DNA of 39,539 nt from Limosilactobacillus panis DSM 6035. GTDB lineage: Bacteria > Bacillota > Bacilli > Lactobacillales > Lactobacillaceae. Positions within the stretch are counted from its first letter, which is position 1. Every line of letters starts with the position of its first letter. Below, one piece after another: positions 8,747 to 17,756 of this stretch. Where the stretch lies: the NCBI RefSeq assembly GCF_001435935.1, contig NZ_AZGM01000013.1:1-39539 (forward strand), written 5' to 3'. A program made the position numbers and the translations under genes. The notes beneath the pieces are model-generated. The model had not been told where the DNA came from, did not search any database, and worked only from the letters and a program-made list of their open reading frames with translations.

Positions 8747-9778
8747 ATGGTTGATGCTTGGCATCGCTTTATTAAAAATGTGGAGCTGCGACGGTTTGTA
8801 GTCCTCGCGATAATTATCGTGGTCCTTTGGATGGTCCGGTCAATGATGAATATGATCCTATTCACCTTTATTCTGACCTACATCGTCGTTAACTGGGTCC
8901 ACCTGGTCCGGCGGTGGCTCCCCAAATTATCGCCAGCCATCATTACGGTGGTGACCTACGTCCTGTTACTTTTGCTATTGTATTTTGGGGTTACCAAGTA
9001 CCTACCAGTCCTGGTTCGCCAAATTGTCAAAATGGTCAATTCAGTGGTGAAGTTCTACGAGTCCAACGACACGACGGTCTTCTACCACTATATTAACCAC
9101 TACATCAGCACGGCGACGATTATGAACCAGGTGAAGCACGGCATCTCACTCGCTGTCAGCACGCTGACTAGCATTGGGGTTGTTACGGTGACTTTCCTCT
9201 TGTCACTGATTTTGAGCTTCTTTTACACCTTGGAGCTTGAGCAGATGGAAAGCTTCTCCCGGCTCTTCCTCGACAGCAAGTTCAGCTGGTTCTTCCAGGA
9301 CGTGGCCTTCTTTGGCAAGAAATTTACTAATACCTTCGGGGTTGTCTTGGAGGCCCAATTCTTCATCGCTATCTGTAATACGGTAATTACAACGGTGTGC
9401 CTGACCGTGATGAAGATGCCGCAGATCTTTGCGCTGGCGCTGATTGTCTTCATCTTCAGTCTGGTACCAGTTGCCGGGGTGATTATTTCGACAATTCCCC
9501 TCAGCCTGGTGGCCTACTCTGTTGGCGGCCTGCGGGACGTGGTTTATATTATCATCATGGTGATCGTTATCCACGCCATCGAGGCCTACGTTTTGAACCC
9601 CAAGTTCATGTCCAGCCAGACCGACCTGCCAATCTTTTACACCTTCGTGGTCCTATTGGTCAGCGAGCACTTCTGGGGTACCTGGGGTCTCATCGTTGGG
9701 GTTCCCATCTTCACCTTCCTGCTCGACATCCTCGGTGTTAAGTCGATTCACCACCACCGTAAGTCACGGCGGGCTTGA
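8747..9778 (+). CDS. AI-2E family transporter (PerM/YdiK-like permease)
   Basis: A 343-residue integral membrane protein with about eight spans in the AI-2E pattern. Two or three N-terminal helices come first, then a long soluble stretch (about 95-140). A helix pair with FVFSLVP-like IFSLVPVAGVIIS follows, and the end is WGTWGLIVGVPIF. Members have been linked to AI-2 export or Na+/H+ exchange, and the true substrate is unknown here. ATG 8747 is chosen because AAAGGG lies about 9 nt upstream. ATG 8726 in the same frame has no ribosome site. It is divergent from cfa and probably a single-gene unit. Confidence 0.82.
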   Translation: MVDAWHRFIKNVELRRFVVLAIIIVVLWMVRSMMNMILFTFILTYIVVNWVHLVRRWLPKLSPAIITVVTYVLLLLLLYFGVTKYLPVLVRQIVKMVNSVVKFYESNDTTVFYHYINHYISTATIMNQVKHGISLAVSTLTSIGVVTVTFLLSLILSFFYTLELEQMESFSRLFLDSKFSWFFQDVAFFGKKFTNTFGVVLEAQFFIAICNTVITTVCLTVMKMPQIFALALIVFIFSLVPVAGVIISTIPLSLVAYSVGGLRDVVYIIIMVIVIHAIEAYVLNPKFMSSQTDLPIFYTFVVLLVSEHFWGTWGLIVGVPIFTFLLDILGVKSIHHHRKSRRA

Positions 9779-9853
9779 GCCTTGTGTAATCCTGTACATT
9801 AATGGAAATTGAAAAGAAAAAACAAATTTGTTACGAACGAAAATAATAAATGG

Positions 9854-9937
9854 TGAGCAAGTTGATTATCCGCCCAGTAATGCCGCTATCACGGACTTAA
9901 TGAGCTAAAAAGGATAGTTGACTTGCTCATTTTCTTT
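9854..9937 (+). terminator. Very strong long-stem hairpin with T tract between the permease gene and alsS
   Basis: TGAGCAAGTTGATTATCC (9854-9871) pairs along all 18 positions with GGATAGTTGACTTGCTCA (9912-9929), with three G-U pairs. A 40-nt loop holds a small CCG/CGG hairpin. TTTTCTTT follows. It ends the permease transcript or, if a promoter lies inside 9779-9850, attenuates alsS. The rest of 9779-10070 holds CACAAGA/TCTTGTG (7 bp) and a weak -10 (TATAAC) near 10035, but no gene. Confidence 0.75.
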
Positions 9938-10070
9938 AAAATTGTTCACAAGACAGCGAGCAAAGCGGGAAGGGGCACCAATGTGAGCAGTGATCAATCT
10001 TGTGCTTGTTTTCTGAAAAGATTAGAATTTAATTATAACGTAACTTGAAAGACAGACGAGGTGGATATAA

Positions 10071-11750
10071 ATGGAAAAACAATTACATGGTTCAGACGTC
10101 ATCATCGATAGCCTCCGCAAACACGGTGTTGACCTGGTATTCGGGATTCCGGGTGCTAAGATTGACCGCCTGTTTGAAGGCCTTGACGGCAAGGGAAGTA
10201 CGGACGCACCGAAGCTGATTGTTACCCGGCACGAGCAAAATGCGGTCTTCATGGCCCAGGCCTATGCCCGGTTGACTGGTAAGACCGGGGTTGCCATCAG
10301 TACCTCTGGCCCGGGGGTTGGCAACCTGACGACCGGGATTATGACGGCTAATGCAGAAGGGGACCCAGTCCTGGCCATCGGTGGTCAGGTTCAACGAAAG
10401 GACCTCCACCGTCTAACCCACCAGAGCACCCCGTCTGCCGAAATTATGGCCACAATCACCCAGTACAGTGCTGAAATCCAGGACCCGGACAACATTTCTG
10501 AAATGATGGCTAACGCATTTGAAGCCAGCCAGGGTTCACCCAAAGGAGCGGCCTTTGTCAGCCTGCCGCAAGACGTTGACGATGCGGTCGTTAATGAAAA
10601 GCCCCTGCCAATCTATGAGGCCCCGAAGATGGGTCCCGTCGATGCCGATAATTTGGCAAAGCTGGTTGACCTGGTAAAGAACAGCAAGATGCCCGTCATC
10701 CTGGTCGGGCAGCGGGGCGGCAACGAGGAGGTTACCGCTGCTTTACGGCAATTGCTCCGGGACTACTCCTTCCCTGTTGTTGAAACCTTCCAGGCCGCGG
10801 GGGTCGTTTCCCGTGACCTCGAGGAACAGTCCTACTTTGGTCGGGTGGGTCTCTTCCGTAACCAGGTTGGTGACCAGCTCCTCCAGCAAAGTGATCTGGT
10901 AATCGCCGTTGGTTATGACGCAATTGAATACGAACCCCGGAACTGGAACAAGGAAGGGCAACTGCGGATTGTCAACCTGGATACCCAACCGGCCCAGATT
11001 GATAACCACTACACCCCAATTATGCAAATGGTCGGTGATATTGCCACCAGCCTGAAGCAGTTTGACCAGCTACTGAAGGGGTACAACTACCCGAAAGCGG
11101 CTAAGAAGCAGCTTGCCACTTACAAGCAGCAACTGGATAAGGATAAGCAGATTAAGGCGCCCCAAAGCCACGGGGTTAGTCACCCGCTGGCGGTAGTTCA
11201 AGCCATTCAGGAAAACGTGACTGACGACATGATCGTTTCCCTAGACGTTGGTTCCCACTACATCTGGATGGCCCGGCACTTTCGTTGTTATCAACCACGG
11301 CACCTGCTAATTAGTAACGGGATGCAGACCCTTGGGGTGGGCCTGCCATGGGCAATGGTTGCTGCCATGCTCCACCCAGAACACAAGGCCGTTGCCGTTT
11401 GTGGTGACGGGGGCTTCCTCTTCTCCGGGGTCGAATTAGCTACGGCCGTCCAGCACCACCTGAACCTGGTAACAATTGTCTGGGATGATGGTGGCCACTA
11501 CGACATGGTTAAGTTCCAGGAAGAAATGAAGTACCCAGAAGCCGCCGGGGTGACCTTTGGTAAGTGTGACGTTGTTAAATTCGCCGAAAGCTTTGGCGCT
11601 ACTGGCCTGCGGGTTGAAAAGCCGGCCGACCTGAAGAAGACTTTGCATAAGGCCTTCAACATCGATGGCCCCGTGGTTGTCGATGTTCCTGTCGACTACA
11701 GTAATAACAAGGACCTAGCAGCCCACTTGATTGACTCACAATTAGGTTAA
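10071..11750 (+). CDS. alsS: Catabolic acetolactate synthase (TPP enzyme)
   Basis: Condenses two pyruvate molecules to 2-acetolactate and CO2 to remove excess pyruvate and acid. The 559-residue protein has the N-terminal TPP domain (GIPGAKIDRLF, RHEQNAVFMAQ with the catalytic Glu, ISTSGPGVGNL). A central domain and the C-terminal TPP site CGDGGFLFSG follow. The segment VGLFRNQVGDQLL with YDAIEYEPRNW matches the Bacillus AlsS type, which does not need FAD and has no regulatory small subunit. No ilvN or other ilv gene is nearby. alsD overlaps its stop by one base, so the unit makes acetoin and is not for valine synthesis. Confidence 0.95.
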   Translation: MEKQLHGSDVIIDSLRKHGVDLVFGIPGAKIDRLFEGLDGKGSTDAPKLIVTRHEQNAVFMAQAYARLTGKTGVAISTSGPGVGNLTTGIMTANAEGDPVLAIGGQVQRKDLHRLTHQSTPSAEIMATITQYSAEIQDPDNISEMMANAFEASQGSPKGAAFVSLPQDVDDAVVNEKPLPIYEAPKMGPVDADNLAKLVDLVKNSKMPVILVGQRGGNEEVTAALRQLLRDYSFPVVETFQAAGVVSRDLEEQSYFGRVGLFRNQVGDQLLQQSDLVIAVGYDAIEYEPRNWNKEGQLRIVNLDTQPAQIDNHYTPIMQMVGDIATSLKQFDQLLKGYNYPKAAKKQLATYKQQLDKDKQIKAPQSHGVSHPLAVVQAIQENVTDDMIVSLDVGSHYIWMARHFRCYQPRHLLISNGMQTLGVGLPWAMVAAMLHPEHKAVAVCGDGGFLFSGVELATAVQHHLNLVTIVWDDGGHYDMVKFQEEMKYPEAAGVTFGKCDVVKFAESFGATGLRVEKPADLKKTLHKAFNIDGPVVVDVPVDYSNNKDLAAHLIDSQLG

Positions 11751-12484
11751 TGAAAGGAAATGATCTTATCAGTACTTTGTATGAACACGGTACGTTAGCT
11801 TCTTTGATGGCTGGTAACATGGACGGGACAATCACCGTTGCCGACCTGTTAAAACATGGTTCGACGGGAATCGGCACTTTTAATGGGCTCGATGGTGAGG
11901 TAATCATCCTCGATGGTGAGGTTTACCAGGCGGTATCTGATGGGCACGTTAACCACATGACCGACCGGCAAGCCAAGATGCCATTTGCCTCGGTCCACAC
12001 CCCCGAAGATCTGGAGAAGATTGAGCTATCCAATGTCGACTTCACGGCATTAAACGGCGACTTTGCTGAAAAACACGCGCTGAAGAACATCTTTGCCGCA
12101 CTGCGGTTAAAGGGGAATTTCAACCACGTCAAGGTGCGGATTGCACCTAAGCAGGAAAAGCCATACCCAAGCCTGCTGGAAGTTGCCAAGGGCCAACCAA
12201 CGTTTACCAATGACAATGTTACGGGGACGATTATTGGTTACTACGCCCCAGAAATCTTCGGCAGTGTTACCGCGGCCGGCTGGCACCTCCACTTCATCAG
12301 CGATGACCGCCAGTTTGCTGGTCACCTGTTGGAGTTCAACGCGGACCAGTTGACTGGTGACCTGCAGATCTTTGATAACTTGCAGCAGCACATGCCGATT
12401 AACGACCAGGCATTCCGCCAGGGCGAGGTTGACATGGGCATCTTGCGGGACAGCATTGCCCAGTCTGAAGGAAATAACGATTAA
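11750..12484 (+). CDS. alsD: Alpha-acetolactate decarboxylase
   Basis: Decarboxylates 2-acetolactate to acetoin, completing the neutral end-product route started by AlsS. The 244 residues contain the zinc-binding histidines in GWHLHF (His179, His181) and GHLLEF (His192). They also hold the conserved GIGTFNGLDGE (40-50) and VKVR (Arg130), and YYAPEIF before the metal site. The ATG overlaps the last base of the alsS stop (TAATG) with no strong ribosome site, so translation is probably coupled to alsS. A large terminator follows. Confidence 0.95.
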   Translation: MKGNDLISTLYEHGTLASLMAGNMDGTITVADLLKHGSTGIGTFNGLDGEVIILDGEVYQAVSDGHVNHMTDRQAKMPFASVHTPEDLEKIELSNVDFTALNGDFAEKHALKNIFAALRLKGNFNHVKVRIAPKQEKPYPSLLEVAKGQPTFTNDNVTGTIIGYYAPEIFGSVTAAGWHLHFISDDRQFAGHLLEFNADQLTGDLQIFDNLQQHMPINDQAFRQGEVDMGILRDSIAQSEGNND

Positions 12485-12504
12485 TAAAACGCGAATAAGG
12501 TATT

Positions 12505-12589
12505 AGCGCGCTTCATGTGGCTATTATGGGGCGACTGCTGGTAACGGGCCAGCGGTTGTTCGTAACTAGCACCAGGAGCGCGCTTTTCT
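12505..12589 (+). terminator. Tiered terminator of alsSD
   Basis: AGCGCGCTTC (12505-12514) pairs with GGAGCGCGCT (12575-12584). Inside, CGACTGCTGG pairs with CCAGCGGTTG around a 7-nt loop. TTTCTT follows. Together these form an unusually long, two-storey terminator hairpin. Confidence 0.78.
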
Positions 12590-12723
12590 TGTGGAATCCC
12601 TTTGACATTAGGATGGATAACCGCTAAGCTGGAATAGTAAGTTTATTTTTAACTTAATTTAATTAATTATTCGTGAAAAGAGGCTTACGAGCAGCAGATA
12701 ATACAGTATTCTATGATTATAGT

Positions 12724-12757
12724 CGAACAAGAAGCTATAATAAAACTATAAAGTTCG
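12724..12757. promoter_or_regulatory. Paired PurR-like boxes spanning the fhs promoter
   Basis: CGAAC (12724-12728) and GTTCG (12753-12757) are inverted, with centres exactly 29 bp apart, as at purE and purC. They flank the -10 TATAAT (12736-12741), so binding should block transcription. Each 13-mer matches the PurBox at about 10 of 13 positions. There is no clear -35. ATTCG at 12669-12673 may be a further half-site. Confidence 0.5.
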
Positions 12758-12782
12758 CGTCTAGTGAAAGGGGACGATTGCA

Positions 12783-14444
12783 ATGATGACGGATATCGAA
12801 ATTGCAGACCAAGCGGAAATGAAGCCGATTAAAGAGGTCGCAGAAAAGATTGGCCTGGGTGAGGATGATATTGAGCAGTACGGAAAGTATAAGGCGAAGA
12901 TCAGTCTCCCCGTCACGGCGCACCCGGATAAGAAGCACAAGTTAGTCTTGGTAACGTCAATCAACCCCACGCCAGCCGGTGAGGGGAAGTCAACCGTTCT
13001 CGTTGGGTTAGGGGATGCCTTAAACCAGCTGGGTCACCAGACCATCATTGCAATGCGGGAACCTTCGATGGGGCCAGTCTTTGGAATTAAAGGTGGGGCC
13101 ACTGGTGGGGGCTACAGTCAGGTCGTCCCGATGGAGGACATCAACCTTCACTTTACCGGGGACCTGCACGCCCTAACGAGTGCGAATAACACCCTGGCGG
13201 CCCTGGTTGATAACTATATTATGCGTGGTAACGAATTGGGCCTGGACCCCCGCCGAATTATCTGGAAGCGGGTTGAAGACGTTAACGACCGGGCCCTTAG
13301 AAATGTCGTCACCGGCCTGGGGGGCTTAATGCAGGGGGTCCCACGGCAGACCGGATTTGATATCACCGCCGCTTCTGAACTGATGGCGATCCTATGTCTG
13401 TCGACCGACCTGATGGACTTGAAGAAGCGGGTTGGGCGGATTGTTGTCGGCTACACCTATGACAAGAAGCCGGTTACGGTGGCTGAGCTCGGCTTTGCAG
13501 ACGCCATTACGATTCTCTTAAAGGACGCCATCAAGCCTAACCTAGTTCAGACCCTGGACCACACCCCAACGATTATTCACGGGGGCCCATTCGCTAATAT
13601 CGCCCATGGCTGCAACAGTGTGCTGGCTACCAAGGCGGCATTGCAGCTGGCGGACTATACCGTTACGGAGTCTGGCTTCGGTGCCGACCTCGGGGCGGAG
13701 AAGTTCATGGACATCAAGCGCCGGGTCCTGGGCAAGAACCCGGATGCGGTGGTCATCGTCGCTACTGTTCGGGCCCTTGAGTATAACGGTGGTGTTGCCC
13801 TGGCTGATTTAAAAGACGAGCACCTTCCGGAACTGAAGAAGGGGATGGCCAACCTGAACCGCCACATCAAGAACATGCAGCGGTACGGCGTGCCCTTGGT
13901 GGTGGCCATTAACCACTTCGTCACGGATACGGAAGCTGAGATTAAACTGATTGAAGATAACTGTAAGGAACTCGGGGTCAACGTCGTGCCGGTGGACGCC
14001 TGGGCTAAGGGCGGTGCTGGAACGCAGGGCCTGGCCCAAGAGGTTGTCCGGTTGACGGACCAACAGAGTGACTTCCACGAGTTGTACAGTTTGGACGCGA
14101 CCCCGGAGGAAAAGATCCGGACGATCGCGACTAAGATTTACGGCGCCAAGGACGTTGAATTTAGCCGCACTGCCAAGCGTCAACTGAAGCAGTTTACCGA
14201 GCTCGGCTGGGACAAGCTGCCGGTCTGCATCGCCAAGACCCAGTACTCATTCACCGATGATAAGAGTCAGCTGGGGGCTCCAGAAGGCTTTACCTTCCAC
14301 ATTCGGAGCCTTGTTCCCAAGCTCGGGGCCGGCTTCATTGTCGCTCTATCCGGCAACATGATGACGATGCCGGGCCTGTCCAAGGTACCGGCGGCCGTTA
14401 ACATGACCATTGATAAGGACGGCAAGATTACTGGTTTGTTCTAA
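12783..14444 (+). CDS. fhs: Formate-tetrahydrofolate ligase
   Basis: Makes 10-formyl-THF from formate, THF and ATP, and so supplies the one-carbon units used by PurN and PurH. The 553-residue length is normal for the monofunctional bacterial enzyme. The P-loop [11 protein letters not shown] lies at about 60-70. The family signatures [18 protein letters not shown] (about 95-112) and [14 protein letters not shown] (about 263-276) are also present. ATG 12783 follows GGGGA, and a second ATG (12786) is equally possible. It stands just upstream of purE, with its own promoter and terminator and PurR-like boxes over the promoter. It fits a PurR-controlled one-carbon supply gene. Confidence 0.96.
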   Translation: MMTDIEIADQAEMKPIKEVAEKIGLGEDDIEQYGKYKAKISLPVTAHPDKKHKLVLVTSINPTPAGEGKSTVLVGLGDALNQLGHQTIIAMREPSMGPVFGIKGGATGGGYSQVVPMEDINLHFTGDLHALTSANNTLAALVDNYIMRGNELGLDPRRIIWKRVEDVNDRALRNVVTGLGGLMQGVPRQTGFDITAASELMAILCLSTDLMDLKKRVGRIVVGYTYDKKPVTVAELGFADAITILLKDAIKPNLVQTLDHTPTIIHGGPFANIAHGCNSVLATKAALQLADYTVTESGFGADLGAEKFMDIKRRVLGKNPDAVVIVATVRALEYNGGVALADLKDEHLPELKKGMANLNRHIKNMQRYGVPLVVAINHFVTDTEAEIKLIEDNCKELGVNVVPVDAWAKGGAGTQGLAQEVVRLTDQQSDFHELYSLDATPEEKIRTIATKIYGAKDVEFSRTAKRQLKQFTELGWDKLPVCIAKTQYSFTDDKSQLGAPEGFTFHIRSLVPKLGAGFIVALSGNMMTMPGLSKVPAAVNMTIDKDGKITGLF

Positions 14445-14455
14445 GAAAAGAATTG

Positions 14456-14489
14456 CGCCCAGCTGGGTAAAACTAGCTGGACGTTTTTT
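14456..14489 (+). terminator. Terminator of fhs
   Basis: CGCCCAGCT (14456-14464) pairs with AGCTGGACG (14475-14483), with one mismatch, followed by T6. Confidence 0.85.
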
Positions 14490-14506
14490 ATTTACCAGCA
14501 TTTATA

Positions 14507-14578
14507 CGAACTTTATATTGTTAAATATATATTTTGTTCGTAAATACTATTGAAGTGGGCCCGCCGATTTGGTATCCT
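14507..14578 (+). promoter_or_regulatory. purE promoter with upstream paired PurR boxes
   Basis: CGAAC (14507-14511) and GTTCG (14536-14540) are inverted with centres 29 bp apart. Each matches the PurBox at about 11 of 13 positions. The promoter is TTGAAG (14550-14555) and TATCCT (14573-14578), 17 bp apart. With a start near 14585 the boxes centre near -76 and -47. Similar positions occur in Bacillus, where PurR represses, and in Lactococcus, where a box near -76 activates, so the sign is open. Confidence 0.7.
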
Positions 14579-14605
14579 TAAAGCAGTTTTTAAGGAGGTA
14601 ACATG

Positions 14606-15091
14606 ATGAGCAAAATTAGTGTTGTGATGGGCAGTAAGTCAGACTGGCCAACCGTCAAAGAAGCTTGCAAAATTTTGGACCAATTCGGTGTCGACTATGA
14701 TAAGAACGTCATTTCTGCCCACCGGATGCCAAACGAAATGTTCGCCTTTGCCCAGGGGGCCGTTAAGAAGGGGACGAAGGTAATTATTGCCTGTGCCGGT
14801 GGCGCCGCCCACCTTCCGGGGATGATTGCCGCTAACACCCCGTTACCGGTGATTGGCATTCCCGGACAGACCAAGACCCTTGGCGGGATGGACTCCCTCT
14901 TATCAATCGTCCAGATGCCAGCAGGGATTCCCGTTGCCACCACGGCAATCGGGGTTGCGGGCGCCAAAAACGCAGCACTGTTAGCTCTGCAGATCCTGGG
15001 GACCACTGATCAGGTAATTCAGGACCAGATTGTTGACTACCGGAAGCAGATGCACGACGCAGCAAAGGAAAGCGGTGCTCACCTTGACTAA
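14606..15091 (+). CDS. purE: N5-carboxyaminoimidazole ribonucleotide mutase, class I PurE
   Basis: Converts N5-CAIR (from PurK) to CAIR in purine synthesis. The 161-residue protein has VVMGSKSDW (6-14), the active-site SAHRMP (37-42, His39) and ACAGGAAHLPGM. The Ser-Asp and SAHR motifs mark the bacterial class I, PurK-dependent form. ATG 14606 is preferred over ATG 14603 because AAGGAGG ends at 14598, giving 7 nt spacing. The reading frame overlaps the start of purK, so the two are likely translated together. Confidence 0.95.
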   Translation: MSKISVVMGSKSDWPTVKEACKILDQFGVDYDKNVISAHRMPNEMFAFAQGAVKKGTKVIIACAGGAAHLPGMIAANTPLPVIGIPGQTKTLGGMDSLLSIVQMPAGIPVATTAIGVAGAKNAALLALQILGTTDQVIQDQIVDYRKQMHDAAKESGAHLD

Positions 15092-16208
15092 GATAATTCA
15101 ACAGGGCCAAACAATTGGCATCATCGGTGGGGGGCAGCTCGGTCAGATGATGGCCCTTGACGCCAAGCAGACGGGGATGAAGGTCATTATCCTGGATCCG
15201 ACGCCTCACTGCCCAGCTGGCCAGGTCGCCGATGACCAGATTGTGGCGGAATATGCTGACGTGAAAGCAATTGAGGAACTGGCCCGCCGGTCGGACGTCC
15301 TCACCTATGAGTTCGAAAACGTCGACTTGAACGCCCTTCGTGACGTGGCCGACAAGGTTTACGTTCCCCAGGGCACCCACCTGCTGTACACCACCAAGAA
15401 CCGAATCCGGGAAAAGACCTTCCTCCGCAATGCCGGCCTTAAAACCGCACCATTTTTGCCAGTTAAGAATCGTCAGGACCTGGAAAAGGCGGTGGCAGAA
15501 ATTGGCTACCCATGTGTGCTGAAGACCTGCGAAGGCGGCTATGATGGCCACGGCCAGGAGATCCTCCACAGTGACGCGGACTTGGCAAAGTGTGCGGGGA
15601 TCCTATCCACTAAGGACGCCATCCTTGAGGGGTGGGTACCCTTCAAGTTGGAATGCTCTGTCATGGTTGGCCGGAATGAAAACGGCGCAATCACCGTCTT
15701 CCCCGTTTCGGAGAATATTCACCACGACGAGATTTTGCACATCAGTATTGTCCCCGCCCGGATCGCGCCTGAATTGCAGGAGCGGGCCAAACAAATGGCA
15801 ATTAAGATTGCCTACGCGATTGACCTCCGGGGAATCCTGGGCGTTGAGATGTTCGTGGGCAACGACGGGGAGATTTACATCAACGAGCTGGCCCCACGGC
15901 CGCATAATTCAGGCCACTACTCGATTGAGGCCTGCAACTTCTCCCAATTTGCCATCCACAACCGAGCGGTCTGCAACTGGCCCCTCCCCAAGATTGAATT
16001 GCTGCACCCGGTAATTATGGTTAATGTCTTGGGCCAGCATGTGCAGGGGGTTCGCAAACAGATTCCTAAAAAGCCAAACTGGCACTTTCACGACTATGGC
16101 AAGGCGGAGATCCGCCACAACCGGAAGATGGGTCACGTGACAATTTTGACCGATGACTTCACGGCCACCTTAAAGGAAATTGCGGACACCCACATTTGGG
16201 ATGAATAG
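15075..16208 (+). CDS. purK: N5-carboxyaminoimidazole ribonucleotide synthase (ATP-grasp)
   Basis: Carboxylates AIR with bicarbonate and ATP to N5-CAIR, the PurE substrate. The 377-residue protein opens with the PurK motif TIGIIGGGQLGQMMA. It has FENVD near residue 77, the ATP-grasp block LKTCEGGYDGHGQ (about 150-162) and the metal and phosphate site ELAPRPHNSGHY. GTG 15075, with AAGGA 5 nt upstream, overlaps the purE stop by 17 bp. A TTG at 15084 would give an N terminus closer to known PurK proteins, but its ribosome-site spacing is poor. An ATG at 15030 adds sequence that is not PurK-like. Confidence 0.94.
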   Translation: MLTLTKIIQQGQTIGIIGGGQLGQMMALDAKQTGMKVIILDPTPHCPAGQVADDQIVAEYADVKAIEELARRSDVLTYEFENVDLNALRDVADKVYVPQGTHLLYTTKNRIREKTFLRNAGLKTAPFLPVKNRQDLEKAVAEIGYPCVLKTCEGGYDGHGQEILHSDADLAKCAGILSTKDAILEGWVPFKLECSVMVGRNENGAITVFPVSENIHHDEILHISIVPARIAPELQERAKQMAIKIAYAIDLRGILGVEMFVGNDGEIYINELAPRPHNSGHYSIEACNFSQFAIHNRAVCNWPLPKIELLHPVIMVNVLGQHVQGVRKQIPKKPNWHFHDYGKAEIRHNRKMGHVTILTDDFTATLKEIADTHIWDE

Positions 16209-16211
16209 GGC

Positions 16212-16240
16212 TTGGGAGATTTCTCAACCTGTGCGATAAT
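16212..16240 (+). promoter_or_regulatory. Possible separate promoter for purB
   Basis: TTGGGA (16212-16217) and GATAAT (16235-16240) are 17 bp apart in the 66-bp gap after purK. No PurR-like box is near it. Confidence 0.45.
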
Positions 16241-16274
16241 AACTGCAGAATAAACATAGAGAGGATTTTAACCG

Positions 16275-17570
16275 ATGATTGACCGTTATACTAGTCCAGA
16301 AATGAAGAAGATCTGGAGCTTAGAAACCCAGTACCAGTGCTGGCTAGAAGTTGAAATTGCTGCTGACGAGGCCTGGAGCAAACTGGGGCACATTCCGGCT
16401 GAAGACGTGGAAAAGATCAAGAAGAACGCTAAGTTTAGCGTTGAGGGGATCGCCGAGATTGAAGCGGTGACTCACCATGACGTGATTGCCTTTACCCGTG
16501 ACGTCTCCAAGTCCCTCGGCCCAGAACGGAAGTGGGTTCACTACGGGATGACCAGTACCGACGTCGTTGACACCGCCCAGGGTCTCCGCCTGAAGAAGGC
16601 CAACGACATCCTCCGTAAGGACATTGATGACTTCATGGCCGTTTTGAAGAAAATGGCTGAAAAGTACAAGTACACCGTCTGCATGGGCCGGACCCACGGG
16701 GTGCACGCTGAGCCAACTACCTTTGGCCTGAAGGCGGCCCGTTGGTACTCCGAAATGAAGCGGAACAAGGAACGGTTTGAACACGCTGCCCGGGGTGTTG
16801 AAGCTGGGAAGATCTCCGGTGCGGTAGGGACCTTCGCGGAAATCGACCCCTTCGTTGAAAAGTACGTTTGCGACCGCCTCGGCCTCCGTGCCCAGGAAGT
16901 CTCAACCCAGGTTCTGCCACGGGACCTGCACGCTGAATACATCGCCACGATTGCTTTGATTGGAACCAGCATGGAGGAAATGGCAACCGAAATTCGTTCC
17001 CTCCAGCGGACCGAAATCCATGAAGTCGAAGAGCACTTCGCCAAGGGGCAAAAGGGCTCCTCAGCCATGCCCCACAAGCGGAACCCAATTGGCTCCGAAA
17101 ACATCTGCGGCTGTGCCCGGGTCCTCCGGGGACATGTTGTAACGGCCTATGAGGACGTTGCCCTGTGGCACGAGCGGGACATTTCTCACTCCAGCGCAGA
17201 ACGGATGATTTTACCCGATTCAACTGCCCTTCTTGATTACATGCTTCGCCGGTTCGGCCGGATCCTGAAGAACCTGGACGTCTTCCCGGAGACGATGAAG
17301 AAGAATATGGATAAGACCCTTGGCCTGATTTACAGTGGTCGGGTCCTCCTCAAGCTGGTTAACAGTGGAATGATCCGGGAAGCGGCTTACGACCTGATCC
17401 AGCCGTACACCGCGAAGTGCTGGGCAGAACAGATCCCGTTCCGCCCGCTGTTGGAAAAGGACCCAACAATTCAAAAGCAACTCACTAAAGAAGACCTGGA
17501 CGACGCCTTTGACTACCACTGGCACCTCCGCCACGTCGATGACATTTACAAGCGGGTTGGCTTGGACTAG
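16275..17570 (+). CDS. purB: Adenylosuccinate lyase
   Basis: Cleaves SAICAR to AICAR and adenylosuccinate to AMP, releasing fumarate in both, so it acts in both IMP and AMP synthesis. The 431-residue length is typical. [11 protein letters not shown] (about 92-102), the TH pair in [10 protein letters not shown] (about 138-147) and the signature loop [11 protein letters not shown] (about 261-271) with its catalytic serine are all present. ATG 16275 follows GAGAGGA. It comes after purEK with a possible promoter of its own. purB is the last plus-strand purine gene before the break filled by the methionine operon. Confidence 0.96.
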   Translation: MIDRYTSPEMKKIWSLETQYQCWLEVEIAADEAWSKLGHIPAEDVEKIKKNAKFSVEGIAEIEAVTHHDVIAFTRDVSKSLGPERKWVHYGMTSTDVVDTAQGLRLKKANDILRKDIDDFMAVLKKMAEKYKYTVCMGRTHGVHAEPTTFGLKAARWYSEMKRNKERFEHAARGVEAGKISGAVGTFAEIDPFVEKYVCDRLGLRAQEVSTQVLPRDLHAEYIATIALIGTSMEEMATEIRSLQRTEIHEVEEHFAKGQKGSSAMPHKRNPIGSENICGCARVLRGHVVTAYEDVALWHERDISHSSAERMILPDSTALLDYMLRRFGRILKNLDVFPETMKKNMDKTLGLIYSGRVLLKLVNSGMIREAAYDLIQPYTAKCWAEQIPFRPLLEKDPTIQKQLTKEDLDDAFDYHWHLRHVDDIYKRVGLD

Positions 17571-17589
17571 TAAAAAAGGGAGTGAGACA

Positions 17590-17678
17590 GAACTAGCTTG
17601 CTAGTTCGTTTTCGAACCCCCGCAAGCACAAAGAGGACTCTAGCGTTCGGAGAAACCGAACACTAGAGTCCCTTTGTG
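17590..17678. repeat. Two adjacent strong palindromes (possible dispersed intergenic element)
   Basis: GAACTAGC-TT-GCTAGTTC (17590-17607) is a perfect palindrome. Its right end can alternatively pair as GTTCG-tttt-CGAAC (17604-17617). A second hairpin (17627-17678) has 22 bp. CACAAAG pairs with CTTTGTG, GGACTCTAG with CTAGAGTCC and GTTCGG with CCGAAC, around the loop AGAAA, with one bulge and one mismatch. No T run follows, so it is not an ordinary terminator. It is preceded by GGGAGTGAGACAGAA, which I recall as recurring between genes in lactobacilli. Confidence 0.6.
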
Positions 17679-17706
17679 TACTGCGCTGTAGCATTTTCAA
17701 CTATAT

Positions 17707-17749
17707 AGGAGATTCACAGCCCCTTTCCTGCGATCTCCTTCAAAGGAGA
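17707..17749 (+). promoter_or_regulatory. Possible ribosome-site switch before the small membrane peptide gene
   Basis: AGGAGAT (17707-17713) is perfectly complementary to ATCTCCT (17733-17739). The same ATCTCCT stretch (TCTCCT, 17734-17739) can pair with AGGAGA (17744-17749), which is the ribosome-binding site. The two pairings exclude each other, so the upstream copy acts as a decoy that could free the site. Confidence 0.45.
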
Positions 17750-17756
17750 GTTTTAT

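Noticed and set aside
9834-9838. CGAAC box upstream of alsS
   Set aside because: No partner half-box 29 bp away and a poor match in the flanks, so it was not counted as a PurR site.
15030-15074. ATG start giving a longer PurK
   Set aside because: The extra residues derive from the purE frame overlap and do not resemble PurK. GTG 15075 has a proper ribosome site.
14832-15569. Minus-strand reading frame of 245 codons across purE-purK
   Set aside because: Antisense shadow of two clear genes. No ribosome site or family signature.
16541-17104. Minus-strand frames of 146-187 codons opposite purB
   Set aside because: Low-complexity Arg/Ser/Pro-rich translations typical of antisense shadows.
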